The notes under the pieces: model-generated
What the model was told of the DNA's origin: nothing
Seen by the model: the letters and a program-made list of their open reading frames with translations, nothing else
Databases searched by the model: none
Program-made: the position numbers and the translations under genes
Part shown: positions 56,042 through 64,000 of the stretch, piece by piece
Position numbering within the stretch: position 1 is the first letter of the stretch
How the letters are laid out: every line of letters begins with the position of its first letter
Origin: Gilliamella sp. N-G2
Lineage (GTDB): Bacteria > Pseudomonadota > Gammaproteobacteria > Enterobacterales > Orbaceae
Direction of reading: 5' to 3'
Assembly: GCF_002142215.1 (NCBI RefSeq)
Contig: NZ_NAST01000001.1
Coordinates: 153,704 to 217,703 of the forward strand
DNA: 64,000 bases

Positions 56042-56538
56042 TTTTCCCTAACCTCGTAAGTTATTGCTCCTCTTAATTGACCAGTATCGATCAATGGTTT
56101 ATTTGCATCGGGTGCACGTTTCTTTCTCTTATCTTTAACTGGTGCTAACTTTCGTTTGGTTGTTTCTGCTGTATTAGGTTGAAATTCACCGTCAGTGATT
56201 TTTTCCACAACCTGCCCTTTTAGATATGCTCCAATTTGTGAAAATGCCTTTCTAGGTGTAATTTGACCAGATAAGCATTCGGAAACCACGATTTTAGTTA
56301 GATTTCCTAAGTTTTCGCTTTCTTCCGACATAGTAGAGCGCATGAAAGATCGCTCAGGGATGCCACGTTCAGGTACGCCAAATTCATGAATAACACCTAG
56401 CTCAGCGTTGGTTATTTCGTTCGAATCCTTGCGTGATTTTCCATCATTAGGAATACCTACAACTAATTGCAATTGGTTTAGTTGTTCGGCTCGTTTCATC
56501 ACCTGTTTTAGCCGTTTACATATTTCAAGCTCACTCAT
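56038..56538 (-). CDS. HK97 gp10-like neck protein
   Basis: 166 aa. GVIHEFGVPERGIPERSFMR and PLIDTGQLRGAITYEVREK are the conserved blocks of gp10-like/virion-morphogenesis proteins, with a basic middle (TTKRKLAPVKDKRKKRAP). Four-bp overlap with the head closure gene. Confidence 0.8.
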   Translation of the reverse strand: MSELEICKRLKQVMKRAEQLNQLQLVVGIPNDGKSRKDSNEITNAELGVIHEFGVPERGIPERSFMRSTMSEESENLGNLTKIVVSECLSGQITPRKAFSQIGAYLKGQVVEKITDGEFQPNTAETTKRKLAPVKDKRKKRAPDANKPLIDTGQLRGAITYEVREK

Positions 56539-56912
56539 CCGATAATTCCTATTGGCGTAATCAAACGGCGCAACCTTAGGTACTCTTGCCCGTAAGATGT
56601 CGATGTTAAATCGTAGTCACTAGGATTGCCTGATGATGTGTTTTGAGATGTGTAACCAATTGATAGACCGCCAGCCGATTTGCTCGATACTGATTTAAAA
56701 TTTTCACCATTATTAAAAATGGTGTTGCCGTCTAAATCCTGATTTAAAAAGCCTTTGACAGCCAATCTATGCGCCGTATAGGCAAAAAGTCCAAGTTCGT
56801 AAAGTTTTCCCCAGACTTTTTCACTTACAACTAGCGCACTGCTTTCTAAAAAATGATTGATTGTGCTGTCATCGACATCTTTAAATTCAGGGTATTCATT
56901 GCGAAACTGCAT
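56535..56912 (-). CDS. DUF4054 head completion/adaptor protein
   Basis: 125 aa. FRNEYPEFKDVDDSTINHFL, YELGLFAYTAHRLAVKG and SSGNPSDYDLTSTSYGQEYL, then LRRLITPIGI are DUF4054 features (connector adaptor below the portal). The second ATG is chosen because GGGGG lies 5 nt upstream; four codons of MGVF precede it in frame. Confidence 0.8.
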   Translation of the reverse strand: MQFRNEYPEFKDVDDSTINHFLESSALVVSEKVWGKLYELGLFAYTAHRLAVKGFLNQDLDGNTIFNNGENFKSVSSKSAGGLSIGYTSQNTSSGNPSDYDLTSTSYGQEYLRLRRLITPIGIIG

Positions 56913-56926
56913 AAATACCCCCATTT

Positions 56927-57883
56927 TTAGGCGGCAGATTTATAGTCTAAATATTGCGCTGAATTAGGCTCTTTCCACATTACCCCGCTAAATGCCGAGC
57001 GATAACCGCTTTGATATGTAAGCAAGTCTTTTCTGTGGGTTTCTAGAAGTTCAGGCATATGTACCTTCATTTCTAAATAATCTTCGTCGTAGGTATAAAC
57101 TACTAATCGAGAAACACCTTGCTTAGCTTTCTTAGCATAATCAGCAGGAATTTTTACAAACTCAATATTGAAATTGTCATTTTTTGAAGCTTTACGCAAT
57201 GCCGCCATGATTCTATCCATTGCGGCGATCGGTAATAAATCAACACCAACAATTGTTGAATTTGGATCAAACTTTTGCATTAAATCCATAAAATCTGATG
57301 CATCCATCGCAATATGAGTTGGCTGTACAGTAAAATTAGAGCGCTCCCAAACTTTTCTGTATACTAACAAAATCACTTCCACGCATTCCTCACAGGCCAT
57401 CTCTTTAAATGATTTGTTTACAGAGTGGATGTCAATTTTTTTCCCTGTTAATAAACCTTCTTGCCCCTTAGATTGCTTATGCCCTAAATAACCTGCATAT
57501 TGAATGGTAGCTAGCGCATTAGAATATAGGTCATTTTGTTTTTTTAGTGTCAAGTTAATATCTAAGCGTAAAGCCTTTTCCACTTCTTGCTGTGTATAAA
57601 TTAAACCCTTAGCCCATTGAGTAACGGGAGTTTTTTTGTATATGATTTCACTATCAATGGTTTCTAATGACGTTGTTTTAATGCCAATAACACCATTTTC
57701 AAGAGAGCCTCGAACCTCTGTTACACCGTATTCAAATTCCTCAACACCAAACTCTAACCCTTCTGTGACAGGAACGGCTTCACCGATGTTAATTTCTGGT
57801 AATTCTTTTTCTTGTAACTGATTATCACGCTCTAACAATTGTTCTGTAATAATGTCACTATAATCTACATTTTCATAAGCCAT
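56927..57883 (-). CDS. Major capsid protein (DUF2184)
   Basis: 318 aa, HK97-type fold. TPVTQWAKGLIYTQQEVEKA, the glycine loop LATIQYAGYLGHKQSKG, THIAMDASDFMDL and LTYQSGYRSAFSGVMWKEP match DUF2184 capsids. No cleaved N-terminal scaffold; the preceding fused protease/scaffold protein would serve. Confidence 0.88.
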   Translation of the reverse strand: MAYENVDYSDIITEQLLERDNQLQEKELPEINIGEAVPVTEGLEFGVEEFEYGVTEVRGSLENGVIGIKTTSLETIDSEIIYKKTPVTQWAKGLIYTQQEVEKALRLDINLTLKKQNDLYSNALATIQYAGYLGHKQSKGQEGLLTGKKIDIHSVNKSFKEMACEECVEVILLVYRKVWERSNFTVQPTHIAMDASDFMDLMQKFDPNSTIVGVDLLPIAAMDRIMAALRKASKNDNFNIEFVKIPADYAKKAKQGVSRLVVYTYDEDYLEMKVHMPELLETHRKDLLTYQSGYRSAFSGVMWKEPNSAQYLDYKSAA

Positions 57884-57903
57884 TATGCTTTAGCTCCTTT
57901 TAC

Positions 57904-58383
57904 TTAAATTTTTACTGATTGAGCATAACCTAACGTGATTGCGGCGCAGTGATTGCCGTTACTAACACGCTCAACCCAATAACCTAAATCAAGGTTACCC
58001 TCAGATACATTTGTGATTTTTCCTGCATCATCACCTGAAGCGACAACATAAACACGATCACCTCGTTTTAGCTCCGCATCATCGACAGCTAACGCAACGA
58101 CAGCATCACCGTGTGAGAAATGACCAATATTGATTTGACGATCGGCAGGATGTACATCACCATAAACATCACGAACAATAATGCCGTGAATTAAATCATT
58201 AGCCGATTCGATAGGTTTAATACCGCCATCTGGGTTAACTGCTACAAACGTACCGCTTAACAATTCTTTCCCTGTCAGATTTTCTTCACCCCAAACTTTA
58301 TTGTCAGAACTGGATACACGATAAATTGCACCAGCTAACATTGTGCCGGTATCGGCATCCCAACTCGTAAAACTGTAACCCAT
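57904..58383 (-). CDS. Capsid cement/decoration protein (Gp24-like)
   Basis: 159 aa, beta-rich. SGTFVAVNPDGGIKPIES, then FSHGDAVVALAVDDAELKRG and DRVYVVASGDDAGKIT fit structural cement proteins that bind between capsomers. Positioned between scaffold and capsid genes. Confidence 0.75.
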   Translation of the reverse strand: MGYSFTSWDADTGTMLAGAIYRVSSSDNKVWGEENLTGKELLSGTFVAVNPDGGIKPIESANDLIHGIIVRDVYGDVHPADRQINIGHFSHGDAVVALAVDDAELKRGDRVYVVASGDDAGKITNVSEGNLDLGYWVERVSNGNHCAAITLGYAQSVKI

Positions 58384-59522
58384 TATTTACCTCCTAAACG
58401 TGCGCTTGCTGATTTTGTTGGTTTACTCTGACTGTCATTAAGCAGACTTGAAATAGTGCTGTTCTTTTTCGCACTTGTAGCCACAAGACCTGCATAAGCC
58501 GCCCTAATTTCAGCATCAGTTAATTTCGCCGCCTGCTCTTTGCTGTAAATACCATGATCGACCAGCACATTAATACGAACACCACGCCCACTTTTAGCGT
58601 CATTTAACTTAACTTTCGGGAATCGTGCTTTAGCATCATTCATCACGCTGTCCTTGTCTTTTTCAGCTTCAAGTTCTTCAACACGCGCTTTGTATTCGTC
58701 ACGCTCTTTCTTAACTTGTTCAAGCTCTGCCGTTAAAGCTGTAATTCGTGCGTCTTTATCATCTTCGCCAGCAGTTGGCTCTTCATCGTTCAAAGTTTCA
58801 AGCTTTGCTTTTAGTTCATCGATTTGTTTTTGAAGCTCATCAGCCTTGGCTTTTGATTCTTCATCTTCTTTACCTTGAACCTCTTCAAGTTGTTTTGTGA
58901 GTTCATCAATCATTTTATTGATTTCCTCTTTTGACAACTCCCCCTCAGCATCATTTAGACGTTTACGAAACGAATCGATCAATGCGAGTAATTTATTTTT
59001 TTTAGGCATTAAAGTTGCTCCTATTTTTGGTTTACTATCGTTTAATCTACAATCTGAGCCAGCGCGACCTTCGGCAACGATAGCAACATGATTGACTTTG
59101 ATATTTTTGTGATAAAACTTACCGTTAACTTCTTGAATATCCGCTGGCTCATAACCAACCGATAATTCGCGAATGTCTTTGTTTTTGAGTAACTCAATTG
59201 CTGACGCATCTTGAATATATGCATCGCATACAATGTAATTACCGAAGGCTCTCGGATTTTGAACATGCCCAACTGTTTTATTTTTCCAGTCAGTCGCATC
59301 AACTGACTTTTTATCGGGATGTGTGATAGTGATTGGCATGCCGTCAATCGATTTAAGCGTGTCGGGCTTGCTGAGTTCTTCAATTGTTCTATTAACATCA
59401 ACAAGCCTATTTGCCCTGCTGTCAGTTAATCCAATTTCACGACCGTAATACTGTAAAACTCCGCCTTTGGTAATTTTTGCAGTTGTTTTTAAGTAGCCCT
59501 GCGGTGTTATTTCCCAAGCCAT
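58383..59522 (-). CDS. Prohead protease/scaffold fusion (DUF2213)
   Basis: 379 aa. DUF2213 N-terminal domain (YYGREIGLTDSRANRLVDV, SIDGMPITITHP, IRELSVGYEPA, KVNHVAIVAEGRAG; conserved His and Ser suggest the protease), then an acidic coiled-coil scaffold (about 185-310, many Lys/Glu/Asp heptads) and a C-terminal DAKARFPKVKL segment. The coiled coil would act as internal scaffold. Confidence 0.85.
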   Translation of the reverse strand: MAWEITPQGYLKTTAKITKGGVLQYYGREIGLTDSRANRLVDVNRTIEELSKPDTLKSIDGMPITITHPDKKSVDATDWKNKTVGHVQNPRAFGNYIVCDAYIQDASAIELLKNKDIRELSVGYEPADIQEVNGKFYHKNIKVNHVAIVAEGRAGSDCRLNDSKPKIGATLMPKKNKLLALIDSFRKRLNDAEGELSKEEINKMIDELTKQLEEVQGKEDEESKAKADELQKQIDELKAKLETLNDEEPTAGEDDKDARITALTAELEQVKKERDEYKARVEELEAEKDKDSVMNDAKARFPKVKLNDAKSGRGVRINVLVDHGIYSKEQAAKLTDAEIRAAYAGLVATSAKKNSTISSLLNDSQSKPTKSASARLGGK

Positions 59523-59584
59523 AAAGCCCTCTTTTAGACGTAAATAATCCTACTCAGTTAAGAGCATAGATTTATCAATTTTGA

Positions 59585-60424
59585 TTAGAATTTAATGTAA
59601 GGAATGGCTAAACATCGGCACTGATAGTCCTCACCACATTTACCGATATAACCACCAATTGACTTGCGCTTTTTCCATGTTTTACCCTCATCATCTGAGT
59701 AGACTGTGGGGTCTGAATACTTACATAACATGTTATTTAAAACTAAATGCGATTCACGCTCTCGCGCATCTCCTGTGCCTTTCCATTTGTAGATATCGAA
59801 ACCAAGTTTTTTGTTTCGCTCCTCTTCAAAATCGGCATTGATTTTTGCTGTTTGGTCTCTCGCTATGAGTTTAGCTCGTGAATAAGAAACATTGCCACGC
59901 TCTCTAATCTCATTGATCAGCTCACCATGCCTAAAACCCTTTTTATAGTTAGTGAAAACATTTGAGCCGATGTCTTTGATAAAGTCATTTTTAATCGATG
60001 TGATTAGCTCAACATTTCTATCAATTGCTAGCGCTAACGTATCGCCCAAAATTTCTTTTTCAACAATACTTGAAAGGTCAATATCAAACGCATTTTTAAA
60101 ATTTCGAGTAAATTGTGTCTTGTTCTGATAGTGAACTTTACTCACGAATCGAGTGGCCAATAATTTAGCCCGTTCCTCAATGCGCTCGCCAGCAATTGAC
60201 GCTAAAACCTCAATGAGTGTATTAATATAATCATCATCACTAATCGCTACAGCATCAGTTAGATTTTTTTTGCTCAGCGCTGTAGTGATACGGTTAACCA
60301 TTGTGAGGATGAAATCAGCTAGAGCCTTACGATAATAGACCTCAGCGCGTTTACTCGGAGTTGTCGGCGGTAAAAATCTGTCACGCCGCTGTAGGGAATT
60401 CTGTAGAAGGGAATAAATCTCCAT
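59585..60424 (-). CDS. Minor head protein (Mu F/SPP1 gp7-like)
   Basis: 279 aa. The C-terminal domain (about 180-279) has AKLIARDQTAKINADFEEER, DIYKWKGTGDARERESHL and a terminal CGEDYQCRCLAIPY metal-binding cluster, as in Mu gpF. Overlaps the portal gene by 44 bp, which suggests translational coupling. Confidence 0.88.
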   Translation of the reverse strand: MEIYSLLQNSLQRRDRFLPPTTPSKRAEVYYRKALADFILTMVNRITTALSKKNLTDAVAISDDDYINTLIEVLASIAGERIEERAKLLATRFVSKVHYQNKTQFTRNFKNAFDIDLSSIVEKEILGDTLALAIDRNVELITSIKNDFIKDIGSNVFTNYKKGFRHGELINEIRERGNVSYSRAKLIARDQTAKINADFEEERNKKLGFDIYKWKGTGDARERESHLVLNNMLCKYSDPTVYSDDEGKTWKKRKSIGGYIGKCGEDYQCRCLAIPYIKF

Positions 60425-61649
60425 CTTTCAAATCCTCCTCAGTCGTATTGATTAGGAGTTTACGCGCGATTAGCTCAGTTTGAGCAACTTTATCAGAAAT
60501 GATATTGGCGGTAACCAAAGCAGAAAAAGCACTAGCAAATTGTCCAAATCTTGCCGCTTCTTTGTCTTCGTTAACTACTTTTATCGACGGGTATTCAAAC
60601 GTTAATCCATGATTTGGCATCATTTTATCGAGAATGAATTTATCGATAAACTCCTGTGCTGGTCGCAATCTGCTTTCTTGTAGCGCGTTGATTGTGCCGT
60701 GGTACGATTCTAAGTCCTCTTCACCAGTTGAAAATCCGCTCGCAGATAGCCCAAATAACACCGTAATTGGTCTGTCTAGCGCACCTGCCGTAACAGTAAT
60801 AAGTTTTGTCAGAACATCAGACAAACCGCCGTATGTTGCTGTTTTTTGCTCCCAACGACCTTGAGCTTCGCTATTGCCGGCATCTAACGCAATAGCATTC
60901 ATTGACGATTTAGTATGATTAATTAGATTGATGAATTTCCTAATATCATCTTCCTTACCCTGAGCAACTTTTGCTATCAGGTCGGGGATAAACAACACAT
61001 CAACATTACTATCTTGAATAATATCGCCAATACAGGTAATTGTCGTATCAAACAAACGGATAGCATTGTATTTGTTTTGTAAATCAGATGTGCCAAATTG
61101 GTTTCTATCTGTCAGTTTTGATTTACCAAGTTTCAATCTGTGACAACGTGAGTGATGAACTTTATTATTTTTTCCAATTGTGTAGTAAATCGGTTTGCCA
61201 AAATTCGCCGATTTCAAATCATCATCGATATTACTATCAGGATCGAACTCACCTTTAGTTAATACAATGAAACGCTGGATATCCTCAACATCGGATAGCG
61301 GTTGAGATAAATCACCAGCATCAGTAATAGCGACAATTAACGCATCACCGAGTAGTGAGCTAAACGCTAAAAACTTCTCTTTTATCTCGTTTAACTTTAA
61401 TCGATTTTCTTTTTCGATAACGAGTTTTAGCAGGTTTTCATTATAATCACCACTAAAAACCCTCGGTAGTTTAAGCATGTCCTCTGCTGTTTTATCGATG
61501 TATTTACCAGTTAACCACGAACTGCTATACATATTCAATAATTGCCTGTCAGATATTTTTTTGTTTGAATATTTCACCGAATCGTTTTTGTTGCCAAGCG
61601 ATGTATACAGGCTTTCTACTGAATCAGTAATATAATTTGCTTGTGTCAT
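60381..61649 (-). CDS. Phage portal protein (DUF1073 family)
   Basis: 422 aa. Dodecameric DNA gate: SWLTGKYIDKTAEDMLKLPR, LLGDALIVAITDAG, then the clasp WEQKTATYGGLSDVLTKL, LDRPITVLFGLSASGFSTGE and EDLESYHGTINALQESRLRP, all typical. Overlaps terminase large by 4 bp (ATGA). Confidence 0.9.
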   Translation of the reverse strand: MTQANYITDSVESLYTSLGNKNDSVKYSNKKISDRQLLNMYSSSWLTGKYIDKTAEDMLKLPRVFSGDYNENLLKLVIEKENRLKLNEIKEKFLAFSSLLGDALIVAITDAGDLSQPLSDVEDIQRFIVLTKGEFDPDSNIDDDLKSANFGKPIYYTIGKNNKVHHSRCHRLKLGKSKLTDRNQFGTSDLQNKYNAIRLFDTTITCIGDIIQDSNVDVLFIPDLIAKVAQGKEDDIRKFINLINHTKSSMNAIALDAGNSEAQGRWEQKTATYGGLSDVLTKLITVTAGALDRPITVLFGLSASGFSTGEEDLESYHGTINALQESRLRPAQEFIDKFILDKMMPNHGLTFEYPSIKVVNEDKEAARFGQFASAFSALVTANIISDKVAQTELIARKLLINTTEEDLKDGDLFPSTEFPTAA

Positions 61650-62872
61650 AACACATCCAAAATTGATAATTTGTTTTTAATGTAACCGTCTAATGAGTAC
61701 CGAACAGCATCCCAACAATGATTATTTGCATCAACAATGATCGGTAGTACCTCGCCCGTCATTCTGTCAGTTTTATAGCTATATAATCGCGCTTCGGTTG
61801 CTGTATGTTTACATCGAGGGTGGATAATAATTTTCTTAAACCCTCGCAGATATGCAATACCGTCCTCAACACTGCCCTGCCATTTTTTTGCAGCTGAAAT
61901 ATTAAAGCCTTTGCGCTTGATATGACTGATAGTTTCAGGTCGTGAGCAATCACCTTTAATCGGCCATTTTCTCGCTTCAGGTACTGAATCATAAAACGAA
62001 CCCATTTCGTCGAGTTCGATGTTAACGCCGTATGCTTCATATTCGATATACAGACAATCGTTAAGAATAAATGAGCGAATTAATGTGTTCGGGTCATTAG
62101 CAAAGCCGAAGTCAGCACCAAATAATAAACGGTCTGCTTGTTTGTGCAGGTTGTCATCAAACTCTTCAACAACATATCGACCGCTTAAAACTTGCTTATC
62201 TGAGTTTTCGAGATAAGCGCCTTCCCATACCCAAGCATATGAAGCGTAATCAAGCCTAGCCAAGTCATTTAATCGTTCTTGTTCTAGTACATCGGGGAAA
62301 AACGGGTTATCGTTATAATTCATCTCAACGATAACCGCATTTTCTGGTGGGTTTTGCCTGAATCTTACATCAGTCGGACTTCCCTCGGTTTCTGGGTTCC
62401 ACGTCACCCATATTTCGGAGTTAGTCTCACGAACTGTTGGGGTGAGTTTTCGCCATGCGATTTCTGAAACATTTTCCGCTTCATCAACCCAACATAGTAA
62501 TATACGCGCTTTTGATTTAATGCTGTCGAGGTTATGACGTAAACCACAAAACACATAGCTAACTAATCCGTTTTTTGTTCTGATATAGTTTTGCCCGATA
62601 TCGTAGTAATAAGCTAACCAATCAACCGAGCGAATGGCCTGTTTCACTTCTTCCATGCTTGAATCAGCCAGCGAGTTCATAAACTCACGAGCACAAAGTA
62701 TAACGCCACTTATTCCAGCCTCTGCAAATTGATAACCTTTAATCGCTGTCATTAATGCAAATGAACGAGTTTTAGCACTACCTCGACCGCCGTATGCGCC
62801 GCGATATCTGACATTTTCGGCTACAAACACAGATATCAATTTTTTTGGTAATTGTATTTGTGCTGTTGTCAT
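61646..62872 (-). CDS. Terminase large subunit (PBSX type)
   Basis: 408 aa. ATPase Walker A GAYGGRGSAKTRSFA, Walker B ILLCWVDEAENV, coupling motif VTWNPETEG, and nuclease domain with FGADFGFANDPNT and VDANNHCWDAVRYSLDGY acidic residues. Packages DNA through the portal; small subunit immediately upstream. Confidence 0.95.
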   Translation of the reverse strand: MTTAQIQLPKKLISVFVAENVRYRGAYGGRGSAKTRSFALMTAIKGYQFAEAGISGVILCAREFMNSLADSSMEEVKQAIRSVDWLAYYYDIGQNYIRTKNGLVSYVFCGLRHNLDSIKSKARILLCWVDEAENVSEIAWRKLTPTVRETNSEIWVTWNPETEGSPTDVRFRQNPPENAVIVEMNYNDNPFFPDVLEQERLNDLARLDYASYAWVWEGAYLENSDKQVLSGRYVVEEFDDNLHKQADRLLFGADFGFANDPNTLIRSFILNDCLYIEYEAYGVNIELDEMGSFYDSVPEARKWPIKGDCSRPETISHIKRKGFNISAAKKWQGSVEDGIAYLRGFKKIIIHPRCKHTATEARLYSYKTDRMTGEVLPIIVDANNHCWDAVRYSLDGYIKNKLSILDVL

Positions 62873-62875
62873 AAT

Positions 62876-63346
62876 TTACTCGTCTGGTGAAACTAACTCC
62901 ACCCTGATAGGTTTAGGTGACATACTACCGTCTGATGATTGATGATCAACACGCGACTCATCCCTTAAACCTAAATCGCGAGCAATAATATTAGCGTTTA
63001 ATAGATCAGCCGCCGCGCCAGTGAATTTTTGGTTATAAATAATATCTTCTACACGCGTAGTGATATCAATAAAATCTTTACGCCTTTTATAATCAAGCCA
63101 TGTTTGCATTGATATATCTAGGAATATACATAAACCTGATATAGTCATAGCTCGCATTTTTGACATATTCGCATATGTAATTACACCTTGCGCACAAAAT
63201 GCTTTTTGTTCATATAATGGGTTTTCTTCTACCCACTCGAAATATTCTACGCAGGCATTCCATAAATCATCGGCATTGGCAAATTTTGGTTTGCGCCCAT
63301 GGCTACTGCGTACCTCCCAGAATTTGTTGCCTTTTGGTGCCGCCAT
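62876..63346 (-). CDS. Terminase small subunit (P22 gp3-like)
   Basis: 156 aa DNA-recognition subunit. [37 protein letters not shown], a helix-turn-helix at [20 protein letters not shown], and oligomerisation region [20 protein letters not shown] before the ATG. Marks the start of the late operon in the window. Confidence 0.9.
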   Translation of the reverse strand: MAAPKGNKFWEVRSSHGRKPKFANADDLWNACVEYFEWVEENPLYEQKAFCAQGVITYANMSKMRAMTISGLCIFLDISMQTWLDYKRRKDFIDITTRVEDIIYNQKFTGAAADLLNANIIARDLGLRDESRVDHQSSDGSMSPKPIRVELVSPDE

Positions 63347-63386
63347 AATTTTAATTCCTGTTTTAACTCAGTGGTGGTTAACTAAA

Positions 63387-63415
63387 ATAAAAAAAGCCGC
63401 TAAATTTGCGGCTTT
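63387..63415 (-). terminator. Terminator of the GrlR-like gene
   Basis: Stem AAAGCCGC / GCGGCTTT (63393-63400 with 63408-63415). The A-run on the left gives a U-run on the minus strand. Separates the GrlR-like gene from the terminase operon. Confidence 0.8.
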
Positions 63416-63432
63416 AAAATAACTAATTGATA

Positions 63433-63753
63433 TCAAAGTAGATCAGATAAAAATTTTAATTGAATTTGAATCGTTAAGTGTGGCTGACCAACTACATTAC
63501 CAGACGCCTCCAAATTTGAGCTAAACTCTTTAATATCTAAATCCAAATCAAACTCTTTTAAATCACCAAATACTGAGGTTCTTTGCGTGCTATGTTGAGT
63601 TACATGAAGAATTATCTTAGATCCCTTAATTTCACCTTGATAGAAACAAGCAAAATCCCCACCATTTACTTTATTTTCTTGGATAGTTATAACTCCATCA
63701 CCCCAATCAGACATGTTGCTATTGAATTTTGCAAAATAAAGACCATTTTTCAT
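63433..63753 (-). CDS. GrlR-family regulatory protein
   Basis: 106 aa. KNGLYFAKFNSNMSDWGDGV, then KVNGGDFACFYQGEIKGSKI and a beta-barrel with VFGDLKEFDLDLD resemble GrlR, the E. coli LEE repressor that sequesters GrlA; phage and genomic homologues are often annotated this way. The ATG (GGGA 8 nt upstream) encoding MKNGLYF is preferred over one nine codons earlier. No GrlA-like partner is visible. Confidence 0.7.
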   Translation of the reverse strand: MKNGLYFAKFNSNMSDWGDGVITIQENKVNGGDFACFYQGEIKGSKIILHVTQHSTQRTSVFGDLKEFDLDLDIKEFSSNLEASGNVVGQPHLTIQIQLKFLSDLL

Positions 63754-63903
63754 ATTTATATTCCCTGTTTTTATGTACATTTATGTAATTATATACAGTG
63801 ATTTATTTTTGATCAATGCTTTTAAGGTGAATTATATTTCTTCAAATCTAAAATACCTTCGAGTTATTAGACCAGTCCTCAAAACTGAGGAGTGCTTTTT
63901 CCC

Positions 63904-64000
63904 TTAAATTAATAATTGAATTTGTGATTGTTCTTGTAGTTTTTGTATCCTATTTGTTAACTCTGGCTTTTTCTCTTTACCCCATCGCCTTAATAAGCGA
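63904..64000 (-). CDS. Phage hypothetical protein, 3' end only
   Basis: Open frame entering from the right edge: RLLRRWGKEKKPELTNRI then QKLQEQSQIQLLI and stop. Basic and helical. Too short to name; position suggests a late-regulator or lysis-region gene of the prophage. Between it and the GrlR-like gene there is an imperfect hairpin (63874-63893, CCTCA/TGAGG) with a T-run on the plus strand. Confidence 0.5.
   Translation of the reverse strand, partial: RLLRRWGKEKKPELTNRIQKLQEQSQIQLLI

Noticed and set aside
60381..61649. Anti-CBASS Acb1 function in the portal gene
   Set aside because: Acb1 names are attached to some proteins of this portal family, but the length and motifs here fit a plain portal with no extra nuclease domain.

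Overview
The window is AT-rich chromosome of a gammaproteobacterium close to the enterics. Gene content and sequence (rep, dusA, bamE, dapB-tadA, hpt, tamAB, cmoM, hldD-waaF-waaC, yaeP, srmB, trmA), the low GC and the prophage families suggest the bee-gut Orbaceae (Gilliamella-like). That assignment is an inference from gene content, not from a marker gene.

Layout. (1) 1-3.2 kb: heme uptake, with the 3' part of hmuT and a TonB-dependent receptor. (2) 3.3-5.5 kb: small accessory genes, a pentapeptide-repeat protein, a frameshifted partner gene and a decayed phage gene that runs up to an argU-type tRNA-Arg(UCU). (3) 5.8-33.1 kb: conserved housekeeping core covering DNA repair and replication, tRNA modification, outer-membrane assembly, lysine and purine metabolism, LPS core synthesis, a CusRS-like two-component system, peroxiredoxin and EmrE. 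It is interrupted at 9.0-10.9 kb by a frameshifted metallo-hydrolase gene; a probable unannotated sRNA lies at 29.1 kb. (4) 33.2-36.1 kb: decayed accessory DNA with an Imm10-like orphan immunity gene. (5) 36.1-40.0 kb: wreck of a P4-like satellite: a broken primase zinc ribbon, AlpA-type regulators, a BRO protein, an Arc-type repressor with three operator copies, and a C4-type antisense RNA followed by an Ash-like reading frame. (6) 40.45 kb: the 3' half of a tRNA-Lys gene, a probable left attachment site. (7) 40.7-64 kb: late genes of a contractile-tailed prophage, read leftward from terminase through head, neck, sheath, tube, tape measure and a simple Pam3-like baseplate to tail fibre and fibre-assembly protein. 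Lysis, replication and integrase genes are not visible and presumably lie past the right edge.

The most interesting feature is in a cargo (moron) island of about 3.3 kb inserted between the baseplate hub and the spike gene. It carries hicAB, a P22-type antirepressor with a long structured leader, a Cys-rich protein of unknown function, a secreted OB-fold protein and, at 46456-46484 on the minus strand, one 29-nt copy of a type I-E-like CRISPR repeat. The repeat keeps the 5+6+4+6+8 architecture of the E. coli repeat, with two compensatory base-pair changes in its stem. It has no second repeat, spacer or cas genes, and a consensus TATAAT lies 4 nt upstream. This is the expected form of a phage solitary repeat unit acting as an RNA anti-CRISPR (Racr). 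Other notable points are a textbook -1 frameshift heptamer in the tail assembly chaperone and a homopolymer-tract frameshift in the metallo-hydrolase.
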